The notes beneath the pieces are model-generated. The model searched no databases, was not told the origin of the DNA, and saw only the letters and a list, made by a program, of their open reading frames with translations. Shown piece after piece: positions 19,876 through 27,672 of a stretch of 33,359 nucleotides of DNA. The stretch spans positions 1 to 33,359 of the forward strand of contig CAYWNK010000035.1 of the NCBI GenBank assembly GCA_964459495.1. The letters are read 5' to 3'. Every line of letters begins with the position of its first letter. Within the stretch, counting starts at the first letter, position 1. A program made the position numbers and the translations under genes. The DNA is from CAYWNK01 sp964459495. GTDB lineage: Bacteria; Planctomycetota; UBA1135; GCA-002686595.

Positions 19876-20901
19876 TCAACGCTCCCGGAAAAAGCCCCAG
19901 ATCACTTCCGCCATCTCGATGTCGTGGTTCTGCTTGCCCTGGATGCCTTGGAGCAGTCGGCCCAGCTTCTGGCTGCGGCTAGGCTCCGTATGGCCGGCCC
20001 CCTGCAACTCGTAGGCGACCACGGCGACCCCGCCTGGGGACAGCTCGCGGGCATGCACCAGCACCCGGGAGCCGTCGCGGGTGTCCTGATCCGGCAGCAG
20101 GGTCTCGGTTTCGGGCGTGTCGTCGAGGCCGTTCCAGCGAATCCAAGTGTCCATCGTCGCACGGGCGGACAGCACTTCGCCGCGCCCGCCCGCCATGGGG
20201 CCACCGGCGTATGGCGCGATGGGGTCTTCGGTGCCGTGCAGCATGAGGATGGAGACTGGCTGGGAAGGGGGAGAGCACTGGCTGACTCTGGGAAGAAGCG
20301 CGGCGACCGGCGCGACCGCGGCAATCTCCGCGGACATCTCCATCGCCGCACGCATGGCCATATGCCCGCCGTTGGACATGCCGGTCACGTAGACCCTGCT
20401 GCGGTCGCCGTGCAGGCGGGTGACCGCGTAGTCGATCAGGCCCCTCAGGAAAGCGATGTCGTCCCCGTTGGGGTTGCCCTTGGCGTCACTGCGACAGTCA
20501 TTCCAGCCCGTCTTGCCGCTCCAGCCCGGCCCCTTCGCGCCGAGCGGGAAGAGAACCACAAAGCCCTCCCGTTCGGCGACCTGCATCCAGACCGACGAAG
20601 GGGAACTCGCTAGGCCCCTGCCCAGAATGTGCCGCATGTTGTCGCCGTGGCCGTGGAGGTAGATCACCACGGCTCGCGCATCGTCGCCCCGAGACTCTGG
20701 CAGGAAGTACCGGAACTCGCGCTCTTCTTCGCCCACCGCAAGGCTGTCCGCGTGCACTCCACCCCGCTTGGTATCCGCTGTTTCACGGCTGGAGCCGCCA
20801 TGCCCAGATCCAGGGGAACGGGTGCATGCGAAGGAGACCAGCAAGACAGTGGCGGCGAGCACAAGTCCCAAGGGGCTGCGGCTCGAATGGAAGCTTGGCA
20901 T
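19876..20901 (-). CDS. Exported PHB-depolymerase/feruloyl-esterase-like lipoprotein
   Basis: From ATG at 20901 the product has 341 residues; an in-frame TTG at 20913 adds four. The leader LGLVLAATVLLVSFAC ends in a lipobox-like SFAC, so it is probably a lipoprotein. The alpha/beta-hydrolase core reads YLHGHGDN (oxyanion region), YVTGMSNGGHMAM (nucleophile Ser in G-x-S-x-G), LMLHGTEDPIAPYAGG (Asp) and GAGHTEP (His), so the catalytic triad is complete. The pattern matches the LpqC/PHB-depolymerase esterase family, which cleaves polyester, feruloyl or similar ester bonds outside the cell; the substrate is not determinable. It lies downstream of a lyase-like exported protein on the same strand, perhaps a small scavenging cluster. 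Confidence 0.9.
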   Translation of the reverse strand: MPSFHSSRSPLGLVLAATVLLVSFACTRSPGSGHGGSSRETADTKRGGVHADSLAVGEEEREFRYFLPESRGDDARAVVIYLHGHGDNMRHILGRGLASSPSSVWMQVAEREGFVVLFPLGAKGPGWSGKTGWNDCRSDAKGNPNGDDIAFLRGLIDYAVTRLHGDRSRVYVTGMSNGGHMAMRAAMEMSAEIAAVAPVAALLPRVSQCSPPSQPVSILMLHGTEDPIAPYAGGPMAGGRGEVLSARATMDTWIRWNGLDDTPETETLLPDQDTRDGSRVLVHARELSPGGVAVVAYELQGAGHTEPSRSQKLGRLLQGIQGKQNHDIEMAEVIWGFFRER

Positions 20902-21003
20902 GGATGTGGTCAAGGCTTTCGATCGCCCGGGCAGTGGGCCAGCGTTGACGATGCCAGGGGAAGGGATGGCCGATCGAGCCGTACGAATCGATGAAAGTCC
21001 CAG

Positions 21004-21020
21004 GATCGCTCAGCGCGATC
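21004..21020 (-). terminator. Hairpin after the lyase-like gene
   Basis: GATCGC and GCGATC form a 6-bp stem with a 5-base loop directly after the minus-strand stop at 21022. The downstream minus strand contains only a short ACTTTC, so it is a weak candidate. Confidence 0.3.
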
Positions 21021-21021
21021 G

Positions 21022-21936
21022 CTAGCGAAGGTAGGGATGCATGGGAAGCGTGCTCACCACGGCGTCATCGAAGTACAGGGTCGCGGCGCCTAGCTGCGCT
21101 CCGCCTGCGATGTGATCGGTGTAGTTGCCGATGCCCCAGACCGGCTTCTCGGCGCTGCCCGGCAGGAGGGTCTGGACGCCATCGACGTCGAGGATCGGCG
21201 TTCCGTCCTGCCAGATGGCGATGCGGCCCGTGGCGTCGGTGGCTCCCACGTAGAGGGCTTCGATGTGCACCCACTGCCCGACCGGAAGGGGCCGTGGAGT
21301 GCCCTGCTGCCCGTGGGAAAAGGGCGGTGCGAGGTTGCTGTAGAGGTAGGTCGAGAGGTGACCGGTGGCGTCGTCGCGCTGCACGTTGAGCACCCACATG
21401 GGCTGACTGACGCCCTGCGCATCGTCGCACTTGAACTGGAAGATATTCCACCAGCCGCCGTCGCCCGGATCCCAAGGCGCGTACTTGTTGGGATTGTAGT
21501 CCTCCGGGAGAAACACCCAGGTGGAATAGTAGGCGCTGTCCGGGAAGTAGCCCCCGCCATCCGTCCAGGCGCGGTCAGTCCAGCGCATCAGGCGCACAGC
21601 TCGCGGGCCGTTCATGGCCTGGACTGCACCCGTGATCGTGGCCTTCGCCGACCACAGGCCGGAGTGTGCTCGGGTACTCGAGGCGACGGCGAAAACTTCG
21701 CTCCCGCCGGTGTTGAAGATGCCGCCCCCCGCATTCCCGTGGGCGAGCAAATGCCAGTCGTACAGGCTGCCCTCCTCGTGGTCGGCGGTCCACAGAATGG
21801 AGTCCTGGGCTGCGACGGGCAGGGTCCACGTCCAGGGCACTTCGCGCCCGATGGCGCCCTGTTGTGCAGGGACGGATCCAGGGGACTGTGCGATGGTCGC
21901 ACACAGAACGGCGAGCAGCGGGGAGATGGGGGTCAT
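21022..21936 (-). CDS. Secreted polysaccharide-lyase-like (concanavalin-fold) protein
   Basis: The 304-residue protein has a short hydrophobic leader (PISPLLAVLCATIAQS) and then a jelly-roll-like domain. Telling phrases are AHSGLWSAKATITGA, AYYSTWVFLPEDYNPNKYAP, GGWWNIFQFKCDD, PVGQWVHIEALYVGA, GRIAIWQDGTPILDVDGVQT and ATLYFDDAVVST. This order (burial of a tryptophan-rich strand pair, QW-H-E strand, W-x-DG-x-P turn) is typical of heparin-lyase-I/alginate-lyase or LamG-like folds found in secreted polysaccharide-binding or cleaving proteins. The family assignment is by pattern only; catalytic residues were not identified. ATG 21936 is preceded at 7 bases by TATCCT, a leaderless-type promoter. 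Confidence 0.8.
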   Translation of the reverse strand: MTPISPLLAVLCATIAQSPGSVPAQQGAIGREVPWTWTLPVAAQDSILWTADHEEGSLYDWHLLAHGNAGGGIFNTGGSEVFAVASSTRAHSGLWSAKATITGAVQAMNGPRAVRLMRWTDRAWTDGGGYFPDSAYYSTWVFLPEDYNPNKYAPWDPGDGGWWNIFQFKCDDAQGVSQPMWVLNVQRDDATGHLSTYLYSNLAPPFSHGQQGTPRPLPVGQWVHIEALYVGATDATGRIAIWQDGTPILDVDGVQTLLPGSAEKPVWGIGNYTDHIAGGAQLGAATLYFDDAVVSTLPMHPYLR

Positions 21937-21943
21937 GGTCCCC

Positions 21944-21949
21944 AGGATA
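21944..21949 (-). promoter_or_regulatory. -10-like hexamer of the lyase-like gene (leaderless start)
   Basis: On the minus strand TATCCT is followed by seven bases and then the ATG at 21936. Transcription would begin on or beside the start codon. Upstream on the same strand the sequence TTCGCC lies 16 bases away, a poor -35 match. Confidence 0.45.
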
Positions 21950-22159
21950 CCGGTCCAGCAGAAAAGGCGAAGCCACGTGCCCTGACGGGGGCAATTGGAG
22001 TGTGCTCCGCATGCTTGTGCCCAGCGCGAGTGGAGGCGAAGGCCGGCGGTGCCCCGATGATGCCGATCAGCCGGTGGGGGGACAGGCGCGCAACTCTGGC
22101 AGCGTGGGAAGCGAGCAGGGAGAGCTCGAGCGTGCGAGACATGGGGATGAGGGAGCGTT

Positions 22160-22908
22160 GGTGCGCCTGCTCGAAGCCGAGTCCGTGGAGCTGCGGTGGG
22201 CGGTGGACGGGGCCTTTGGATCCTGGCTGCGGAGCCTGGCGTGCAACGCCGTACGCGATGCGATCCGCGCCCTGGAAGCGGACAAGCGCGGCGGTTCCCT
22301 GCGTCTTTGGCAGGTTGGGACTGACGCGGCCAGGGGGATCTTCGCCCCGGGCGGCAGCGTCCTGGACGGCGACGCGGGCGGCGGTCTCGTCAAAGGGGAT
22401 GTGGCCAGCGTGACGCCCACGCAGCGCTATCCGGCCAGCGATGTACGGGTACTCTGCCTGGCCAAGACCGTAGATGGAGAGGGCTTCGCCTCTGGCGCAA
22501 GGGACGGCATTCTGCGGGCTTAGCGGCGCGCCACGGCGCTGCCGCTGCAGGAGAGTGCGAGCCATGGCGCCTGGATCTGCGCCGTGGCGTGGTCGGTGGG
22601 GGGCGGTCATTTGCTCTCGAACGGATCCGATCACTCGGCCAAGCTCTGGGCCGCGGAGTCCCGTCGGGGACTGCTTTACCACGGCAGGCAAACCCGGCAG
22701 CGTGCGCGTCTGGACTGCGGCGGACCACAGTGTGGGGCTGCTCCTCGCCGGCCATCGCAACGCGGTGCGCTGCGTGGCGTTGCCCCCCGACGGTGAGCGG
22801 ATCGCAACCGGCGGTTGGGACGAGACGGTGCGCCTGTGGGATGCCCGCAAAGAGGCAGAAGCCCCGCAGGCTGCTGATCGTGTTGCCCGGAGGCGATGGA
22901 AGCGCTGA
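22160..22908 (+). pseudogene. Decayed WD40 beta-propeller gene
   Basis: Several WD40 blade endings are seen on the plus strand but not in one open frame. In one frame come GGSLRLWQVG (near 22300), then GFASGARDGILRA and TAG at 22521-22523; translation after the stop continues in the same frame with blade-like text, HGAWICAVAWSVGGGHLLSN followed by GSDHSAKLWAAES. The TAG stands where WD40 blades have Trp, consistent with TGG to TAG. Near 22660 the pattern jumps frame to GSVRVWTAADHSVGLLLAGH and then IATGGWDETVRLWDAR, ending at a stop at 22906-22908; too few residues separate the two W motifs, suggesting a deletion. The lesions together indicate a true pseudogene. The region 21937-22160 before it shows no gene I can support. 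Confidence 0.7.
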
Positions 22909-23488
22909 CTTTCACCCTTTCGTGCGCCGGATCCACAAGAACGTGCTCGATGACAAGTGGCTCGTCGCCCAGCTGGTCGCCCCCGTCTGGCCGGAGGAAC
23001 AGGCCGAGCAGCTGGTCTGGCCCACGGAGAAAACAACTGGCCCAAGATGCGCTTCAGCACCGAGGGATTCCTGGACGCAGTGATCGAGGAGGTGGAGTCG
23101 CGCTACTCGGTGGACCCAGAAAAGGTCTTCACTCTCTCTTGGTCCAGCAGCGGTCCGGCCGCCTACGCCGCGGCCCTCACCGAGGGCAGCAAGATCACCG
23201 GTTCCTTTGTCGCCATGTCCGTGTTCAAGCCCGACCAGCTCCCCTCGCTCAAGGGCGCCAAGGGCAAGGCCTTCTACCTGCTCCACAGCCCGGACGACTT
23301 CATTCCGATTCGCATGGCGGAGGACGCGGAGAAGCAACTATCCGAGAAGCGGGCCGAGGTGTGTCTGCAAACGTACGAGGGGGGGGCACGGCTGGAGGGG
23401 CGATGTCTTTGGCAACATGCGCGACGGCATCGCTTGGCTGGAGAGCCACCACAGCAAGCCACCCAAACGCAAGCGCAAGAAGAAGTAG
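22841..23488 (+). pseudogene. Alpha/beta-hydrolase (esterase) gene broken by two single-base indels
   Basis: Joining three frames gives one complete hydrolase of about 215 residues. Frame 1 of the composite: ATG 22841, RRLLIVLPGGDGSADFHPF (oxyanion region) to WPTEK. At 23030-23033 a run of four A must be five to continue with NNWPKMRFSTEGFLDAV, YSVDPEKVFTLSWSSSGPAA (nucleophile Ser) and LLHSPDDFIPIRMAED (Asp). At 23379-23386 eight G must be seven to reach YEGGHGWRGDVFGNM (His) and a basic tail KPPKRKRKKK. All three catalytic residues survive, so decay is recent or the indels are sequencing errors in homopolymers. The ATG lies in the last WD40 motif of the pseudogene before it, so a WD40-hydrolase fusion is an alternative. 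Confidence 0.75.
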
Positions 23489-23642
23489 CGGCGTGGGGCC
23501 ACGGTCGCAGGGAGCCCGAAGAGTACGGATCAGGTAGGGCTAGACATCGTCGCAGCTCGACGAAGAGCGTTGCTTAGGATGGTTCAGCCCCGGCGCATCG
23601 CCGGGCTTGGGTTGCACCTTCACCTCAGACCTGATGCTCACC

Positions 23643-26600
23643 ATGCTTCGAATTGTTGCTGCTGCTTGCTGTCTTGCTGCGCCCTCCTACGCCGGGGCCG
23701 GAGGGGAGCCGACGTTGCTCCTGCGTTTTCCCGACATCCACGGAGAAGCCGTGGTGTTCAGCTACGGTGGCGATCTCTGGACCGCGCCGGTGACGGGCGG
23801 GGATGCCCGCCGCTTGACGGCGCACGCTGGGCAGGAGGTGTTTCCCCGCTTCTCGCCGGACGGGAAGTGGATTGCATTCACGGGGCAGTACGACGGGGAT
23901 GAACAGGTCTACGTCATGCCCGCGGGCGGGGGCGAGCCGCAGCGGCTCACCTGGTATGCGGCGCGTGGGCCGCTGCCGCCCCGCTGGGGCTACGACCATC
24001 AGGTCTATGGGTGGACGCCGGACGGGAGCAGCGTGCTGTTTCGATCCCTCCGGGACGCGGGGGGAGGGGCGGATGGGCGGCTCTATACGGTCAGCGTGGA
24101 AGGCGGGCTACCGGTGGCGCTGCCGATGCCGAATGCGGGTGTTGGGGACTATTCGCCCGACGGGAAGCGCGTCGTCTACTCGCCGCTGTCGAGGGACTTC
24201 CGGCACTGGAAGCGCTACGAGGGCGGCTGGGCCCAAGACCTGTACGTGTTCGATCTCGCCAGCTCGGAGCACACCCCGCTTGGCCACAGCGTCCGCACCG
24301 AGCGGGACCCGATGTGGATCGGCGAATCGGTGGTGTTCGCCTCGGACCGGGACGATCATCTCAATCTCTACCGCGCCAACGTGGAAACCGGTGCCGTGGA
24401 GCAGCTCACCAACCATGGTCCCGCGGATGTGCGTTGGCCGGCGACCGACCACGGATCGCGCGTGGTCTTTGAGTTGAACGGCGGGCTGCGGGTGCTCGAC
24501 CTAGCCACGGGGTCCGATACGGCGATCGAGATCACGGTACCCGACGACGGTCTGTGGAAACGGCCGCGGCGGATCCCGGTGGGCGGTTCCGTTCGTAGCA
24601 TCGGGCTCGCGCCCGATGGGGCGCGCGGGTTGATGTCCGCCCGCGGGGAGGTGTTCTCGGTGCCGATGGACAAGGGGCCGACGCGCAACCTGACCCGTTC
24701 ATCCGGGGCCCACGACCGTGGTGCGGCCTGGTCACCTGATGGGACGCAGGTGGCCTACATCTCCGATGCCTCGGGGGAGGATCAGGTTTGGTTGGTGGTC
24801 CAGGACGGCGGAGAGCCTGCGAGGCAGTTGACGAGTGGACCGGACGGGCGCTTGAGCAGCCTGCGCTGGTCGCCCGATGGCAAGCGCATCGCTCTTAGCG
24901 ACTACCAGGGCCGGCTCTCGGTGGTTGGGGTTGCGGACGGGACGGAGACCGTGATCGCGGACGACCCCTGGGGCGGCATCCGGGACTTTGTCTGGTCGCC
25001 GAACGGGGGCTTTCTCGCGTTCAGCGTCAGCAATGAAGCCGAGGTCAGGCGGGTTCACATATGGAGCGCCGCGAGCGGCCAGCTCGAGCAGGTGACGTCA
25101 GATCTCTTCTCCGCGTGGTCGCCGGCCTGGGATCCAGCGGGCGACTATCTCTTCTACCTTTCCGACCGTTCCTACGCACCGCAGATCTCCAACCTCGAGT
25201 GGAACTACGCCGGCAACCGTCGCGCGGGGGTTTTTGCGCTCGCGCTGCGCACGGACGTGGATGCTCTGTTTCCGGCCGAGAGCGATGAGGTGACGATCGA
25301 CGAGGGCGAAGGGGGCAGCAGCGATGACTCCACCGATGACCCTGCCGGGAGCGTTGAGAGGGAGGCGGGAGCCAAGCCGATCGAAATCGAATTCAGCGGC
25401 CTAGGTCAGCGCGTGATGCGGGTCCCCGTTGGCGCGGCGAACTACAGCGGCCTGGCCGCGGTGGAGGGGCACCTGCTTTACACGACCTCTGGAGCTTTCT
25501 TCTATGGGGGGGATTTCCCGGGCGAGTCGAAGCTGCATCTGTACTCGCTTGAGGATCGGGAGTCCTGGGTTCTGCTGGAGGGAGTCGGCGGCTATGCCCT
25601 CTCCGCCGACCGCAAGAAGCTCCTCGCGCGCAAGGGGGGCGGCTATCAGCTCTTCGACATCAAGAAGGGGGCGAAGGGCCAGCCCGTCGCGACCTCGGGG
25701 ATGCGGATGGATCTGGATCCCGCGGCGGAGTGGCGCGAGATCTTCGACGAGACCTGGCGGCTGTTCCGCGACTACTTCTACGTCGAGAACATGCACGGCT
25801 ACGACTGGGATGGGCTCAAGGCAAGCTATGGGGCACTGTTGCCGCACGTCGCCCACCGCTCGGATCTCAACTACGTGATCTCGGAGATGATCGGCGAGCT
25901 GAACGCGGGCCACACCTACGTGGCGGGGGGAGACTTTGCGATCCCCGATCGGCCGGTGGTCGGGTTGTCCGGCGCTCGGTTTGAGCTCGATGCGGAGGCC
26001 GGTCGATACCGGATCGCGTCGATTCTTCCGGGGCACAACGAGGAGCCGAAGTACCGCTCGCCTTTGACCGAAGTGGGGGTGGGTGTATCGGTGGGCGACT
26101 ATGTGCTTGCGATCCAGGGACAGGAGCTGAGCGCTACCGACAACCCCTACCGCCTGCTCCAGCATCTTGAGGGGCCGGTCCACTGGACCGTGAACGGCGC
26201 TCCTTCCTTCGAGGGGGCAAGGACGATCACCTATGAGCCGATCGCTTCCGAGACTTCCCTGCTCTATCTCGACTGGGTGCTCGGCAACCTCGAGCGGGTC
26301 ACCGAGCTATCCGGTGGCCGGGTCGGCTACCTGCACATCCCCAACATGGGGGCCGAGGGGATCGCGGAGTTCATCAAGTGGTACTACCCCCAGATCCGGA
26401 AAGAGGGCTTGATCGTCGACGTGCGAGGCAATGGCGGCGGCAACGTCTCCGCGATGATCATCGAGCGATTGGGGCGCGAGGTCCTCGGCACGCGCTTCGG
26501 CCGCGTATCGGAGCTGCCGTCGACCTACCCCGGGCAGTCTTTCCACGGGCACATGGCCTGCCTGATCTCCGAAACATCGGCCTCCGACGGCGACATCTTT

Positions 26601-26930
26601 CCCCACTACTTCCGCGAGGCGAAGCTCGGTCCGCTCATCGGCAAGCGCACCTGGGGCGGCGTCGTGGGCGGCGGGAACATCGGGCTGATCGACGGGGGCT
26701 CGGTTTTCGTGCCGCGCTCGGCGACGAACAGCCGGGACGGGGCCTACATCATCGAGGGGATCGGCGTGCCGCCCGACATCGAGGTGGCGAATGAGCCGGC
26801 CGCGGTGATCGCCGGCGGGGATCCGCAGCTGGAGCGCGGCGTCGCAGAGGTGCTGGCGGCCATCGAGTCGGAGCCCAAGGCGCTCCCGCAGCGGCCCGCG
26901 GATCCGGTCAAGACGCCGGGGAAGCGCTAG
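23643..26930 (+). CDS. Tricorn-type protease (S41 family), exported
   Basis: From ATG 23643 the product has 1095 residues. A signal peptide (RIVAAACCLAAPSYAGA) is followed by WD/PD40-type beta-propeller repeats (FSPDGKWIAFTG, YSPDGKRVVYSP, WSPDGTQVAYISDASGEDQV) over about residues 25-550, an acidic linker near 548-575, a second propeller-like part, a helical core domain, a PDZ-like domain (about 800-860) and a C-terminal S41 serine-protease domain. Expected catalytic residues: H757 in NAGHTYV, S981-D982 in TSASDGDIF, and E1038 in IIEGIGVPPDIEV, with spacing close to archaeal tricorn. Position 756, Ser in tricorn, is Gly here. Such proteases degrade peptides, probably in the periplasm. An in-frame TTG at 23607 is less likely. 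Confidence 0.93.
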   Translation: MLRIVAAACCLAAPSYAGAGGEPTLLLRFPDIHGEAVVFSYGGDLWTAPVTGGDARRLTAHAGQEVFPRFSPDGKWIAFTGQYDGDEQVYVMPAGGGEPQRLTWYAARGPLPPRWGYDHQVYGWTPDGSSVLFRSLRDAGGGADGRLYTVSVEGGLPVALPMPNAGVGDYSPDGKRVVYSPLSRDFRHWKRYEGGWAQDLYVFDLASSEHTPLGHSVRTERDPMWIGESVVFASDRDDHLNLYRANVETGAVEQLTNHGPADVRWPATDHGSRVVFELNGGLRVLDLATGSDTAIEITVPDDGLWKRPRRIPVGGSVRSIGLAPDGARGLMSARGEVFSVPMDKGPTRNLTRSSGAHDRGAAWSPDGTQVAYISDASGEDQVWLVVQDGGEPARQLTSGPDGRLSSLRWSPDGKRIALSDYQGRLSVVGVADGTETVIADDPWGGIRDFVWSPNGGFLAFSVSNEAEVRRVHIWSAASGQLEQVTSDLFSAWSPAWDPAGDYLFYLSDRSYAPQISNLEWNYAGNRRAGVFALALRTDVDALFPAESDEVTIDEGEGGSSDDSTDDPAGSVEREAGAKPIEIEFSGLGQRVMRVPVGAANYSGLAAVEGHLLYTTSGAFFYGGDFPGESKLHLYSLEDRESWVLLEGVGGYALSADRKKLLARKGGGYQLFDIKKGAKGQPVATSGMRMDLDPAAEWREIFDETWRLFRDYFYVENMHGYDWDGLKASYGALLPHVAHRSDLNYVISEMIGELNAGHTYVAGGDFAIPDRPVVGLSGARFELDAEAGRYRIASILPGHNEEPKYRSPLTEVGVGVSVGDYVLAIQGQELSATDNPYRLLQHLEGPVHWTVNGAPSFEGARTITYEPIASETSLLYLDWVLGNLERVTELSGGRVGYLHIPNMGAEGIAEFIKWYYPQIRKEGLIVDVRGNGGGNVSAMIIERLGREVLGTRFGRVSELPSTYPGQSFHGHMACLISETSASDGDIFPHYFREAKLGPLIGKRTWGGVVGGGNIGLIDGGSVFVPRSATNSRDGAYIIEGIGVPPDIEVANEPAAVIAGGDPQLERGVAEVLAAIESEPKALPQRPADPVKTPGKR

Positions 26931-26955
26931 CCCCGGTTTCTTCTACGGGTGACTT

Positions 26956-26994
26956 GAGGGCGGGTAGGCTGACGTTGGCAGCCTACCCGCCCTC
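26956..26994. terminator. Strong bidirectional hairpin between convergent genes
   Basis: A perfect 16-bp stem (GAGGGCGGGTAGGCTG and its complement) with a 7-base loop ACGTTGG lies between the tricorn stop (26930) and the end of the HD gene, whose stop codon (26983-26985) and last residues are inside the right arm. There is no U-tract on either side, yet the stem is the strongest in the window and sits where two transcripts meet. Confidence 0.75.
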
Positions 26995-27606
26995 TGCGTC
27001 GAGTCCTGTTCCCGGTCGCTGGCGCGCGGACCTCTTGGCGAAGAACGCGTCGATCTTGGGGCGCATCCAGGCCCAGAGGCGGGGGGCTCCTCGCTCGACC
27101 TTGACCCCGACCTTGGCCTGGATCTGATCGGGGTTCACGTTGTAGGTCAGCCAGGAGCCGCCGCCTGAGGCGAGGTTTTGGTTGGGCGGCTGGAAGCGGT
27201 CGAGGGACTTGGCGAAGACTGCATCGGGGGACTGGGCGCCTTCGAATTCTTCCCACAGGCTGCGGAGTTCCTGCGCCTGGTCGCCGGGAAGGAGCCCGAA
27301 GATCCTCTCCGCAGCCGCTTGCTCGTCAGCCGCGATCGCGGCGGCATCGACCGTGCCGAAGAGGGGCACATCGCCCGCGTCGATCTCGACGAGGCCGTGG
27401 ATCAGGAGCATGCGGATCACCCGGTCCAGGCTCACTTCTTCGATGGCGTGCTCGCACAGAATCCAGGCGTAGAGGGCCAGGTGCCAGGAATGCTCGCCGC
27501 TGTTTTCCTGGCGCGATCCATCCGCCAGGGTCGTGGCGCGCAGGACGGACTTGAGGCGGTCGGCCTCCGTCAAGAAGCTCATTTGACGGTCGATGCGTTC
27601 TTCCAT
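26983..27606 (-). CDS. HD-domain hydrolase family protein with altered HD dyad
   Basis: The 207-residue protein matches the YfbR/HD_3-like family (5'-nucleotidase or related HD phosphohydrolases). Seen are NSGEHSWHLALYAWIL (first metal His, H39), then IHGLVEIDAGD at about 69-79, and the late metal-binding Asp in AKSLDRFQPPNQN. The family normally reads HDLVEI; here the Asp of the HD dyad is Gly71, while H70, E74 and D76 remain. The enzyme may be inactive, use another residue, or the change may be specific to this lineage. ATG 27606 has TATCGT six bases upstream, a leaderless-type promoter, divergent from the gene at 27673. Its 3' end lies inside the strong hairpin at 26956-26994. Confidence 0.88.
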   Translation of the reverse strand: MEERIDRQMSFLTEADRLKSVLRATTLADGSRQENSGEHSWHLALYAWILCEHAIEEVSLDRVIRMLLIHGLVEIDAGDVPLFGTVDAAAIAADEQAAAERIFGLLPGDQAQELRSLWEEFEGAQSPDAVFAKSLDRFQPPNQNLASGGGSWLTYNVNPDQIQAKVGVKVERGAPRLWAWMRPKIDAFFAKRSARQRPGTGLDAEGG

Positions 27607-27612
27607 TTGGAG

Positions 27613-27618
27613 ACGATA
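27613..27618 (-). promoter_or_regulatory. -10-like hexamer of the HD-protein gene (leaderless start)
   Basis: On the minus strand TATCGT is followed by six bases (CTCCAA) and then ATG 27606. It shares a 66-base intergenic region with the divergent promoter of the gene at 27673. No good -35 element was found. Confidence 0.45.
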
Positions 27619-27637
27619 CTCGAAAACTAGGCGGCCA

Positions 27638-27666
27638 TTGACCGATCACGGCTCGCCGGACAATCT
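27638..27666 (+). promoter_or_regulatory. Promoter with -35 and -10 for the gene at 27673 (leaderless start)
   Basis: TTGACC (27638-27643) and CAATCT (27661-27666) are separated by exactly 17 bases, and the -10 box ends six bases before ATG 27673, so transcription should begin at the A of the start codon. It is the only promoter in the window with a recognisable -35 box in addition to the -10. Confidence 0.6.
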
Positions 27667-27672
27667 GGAGCC

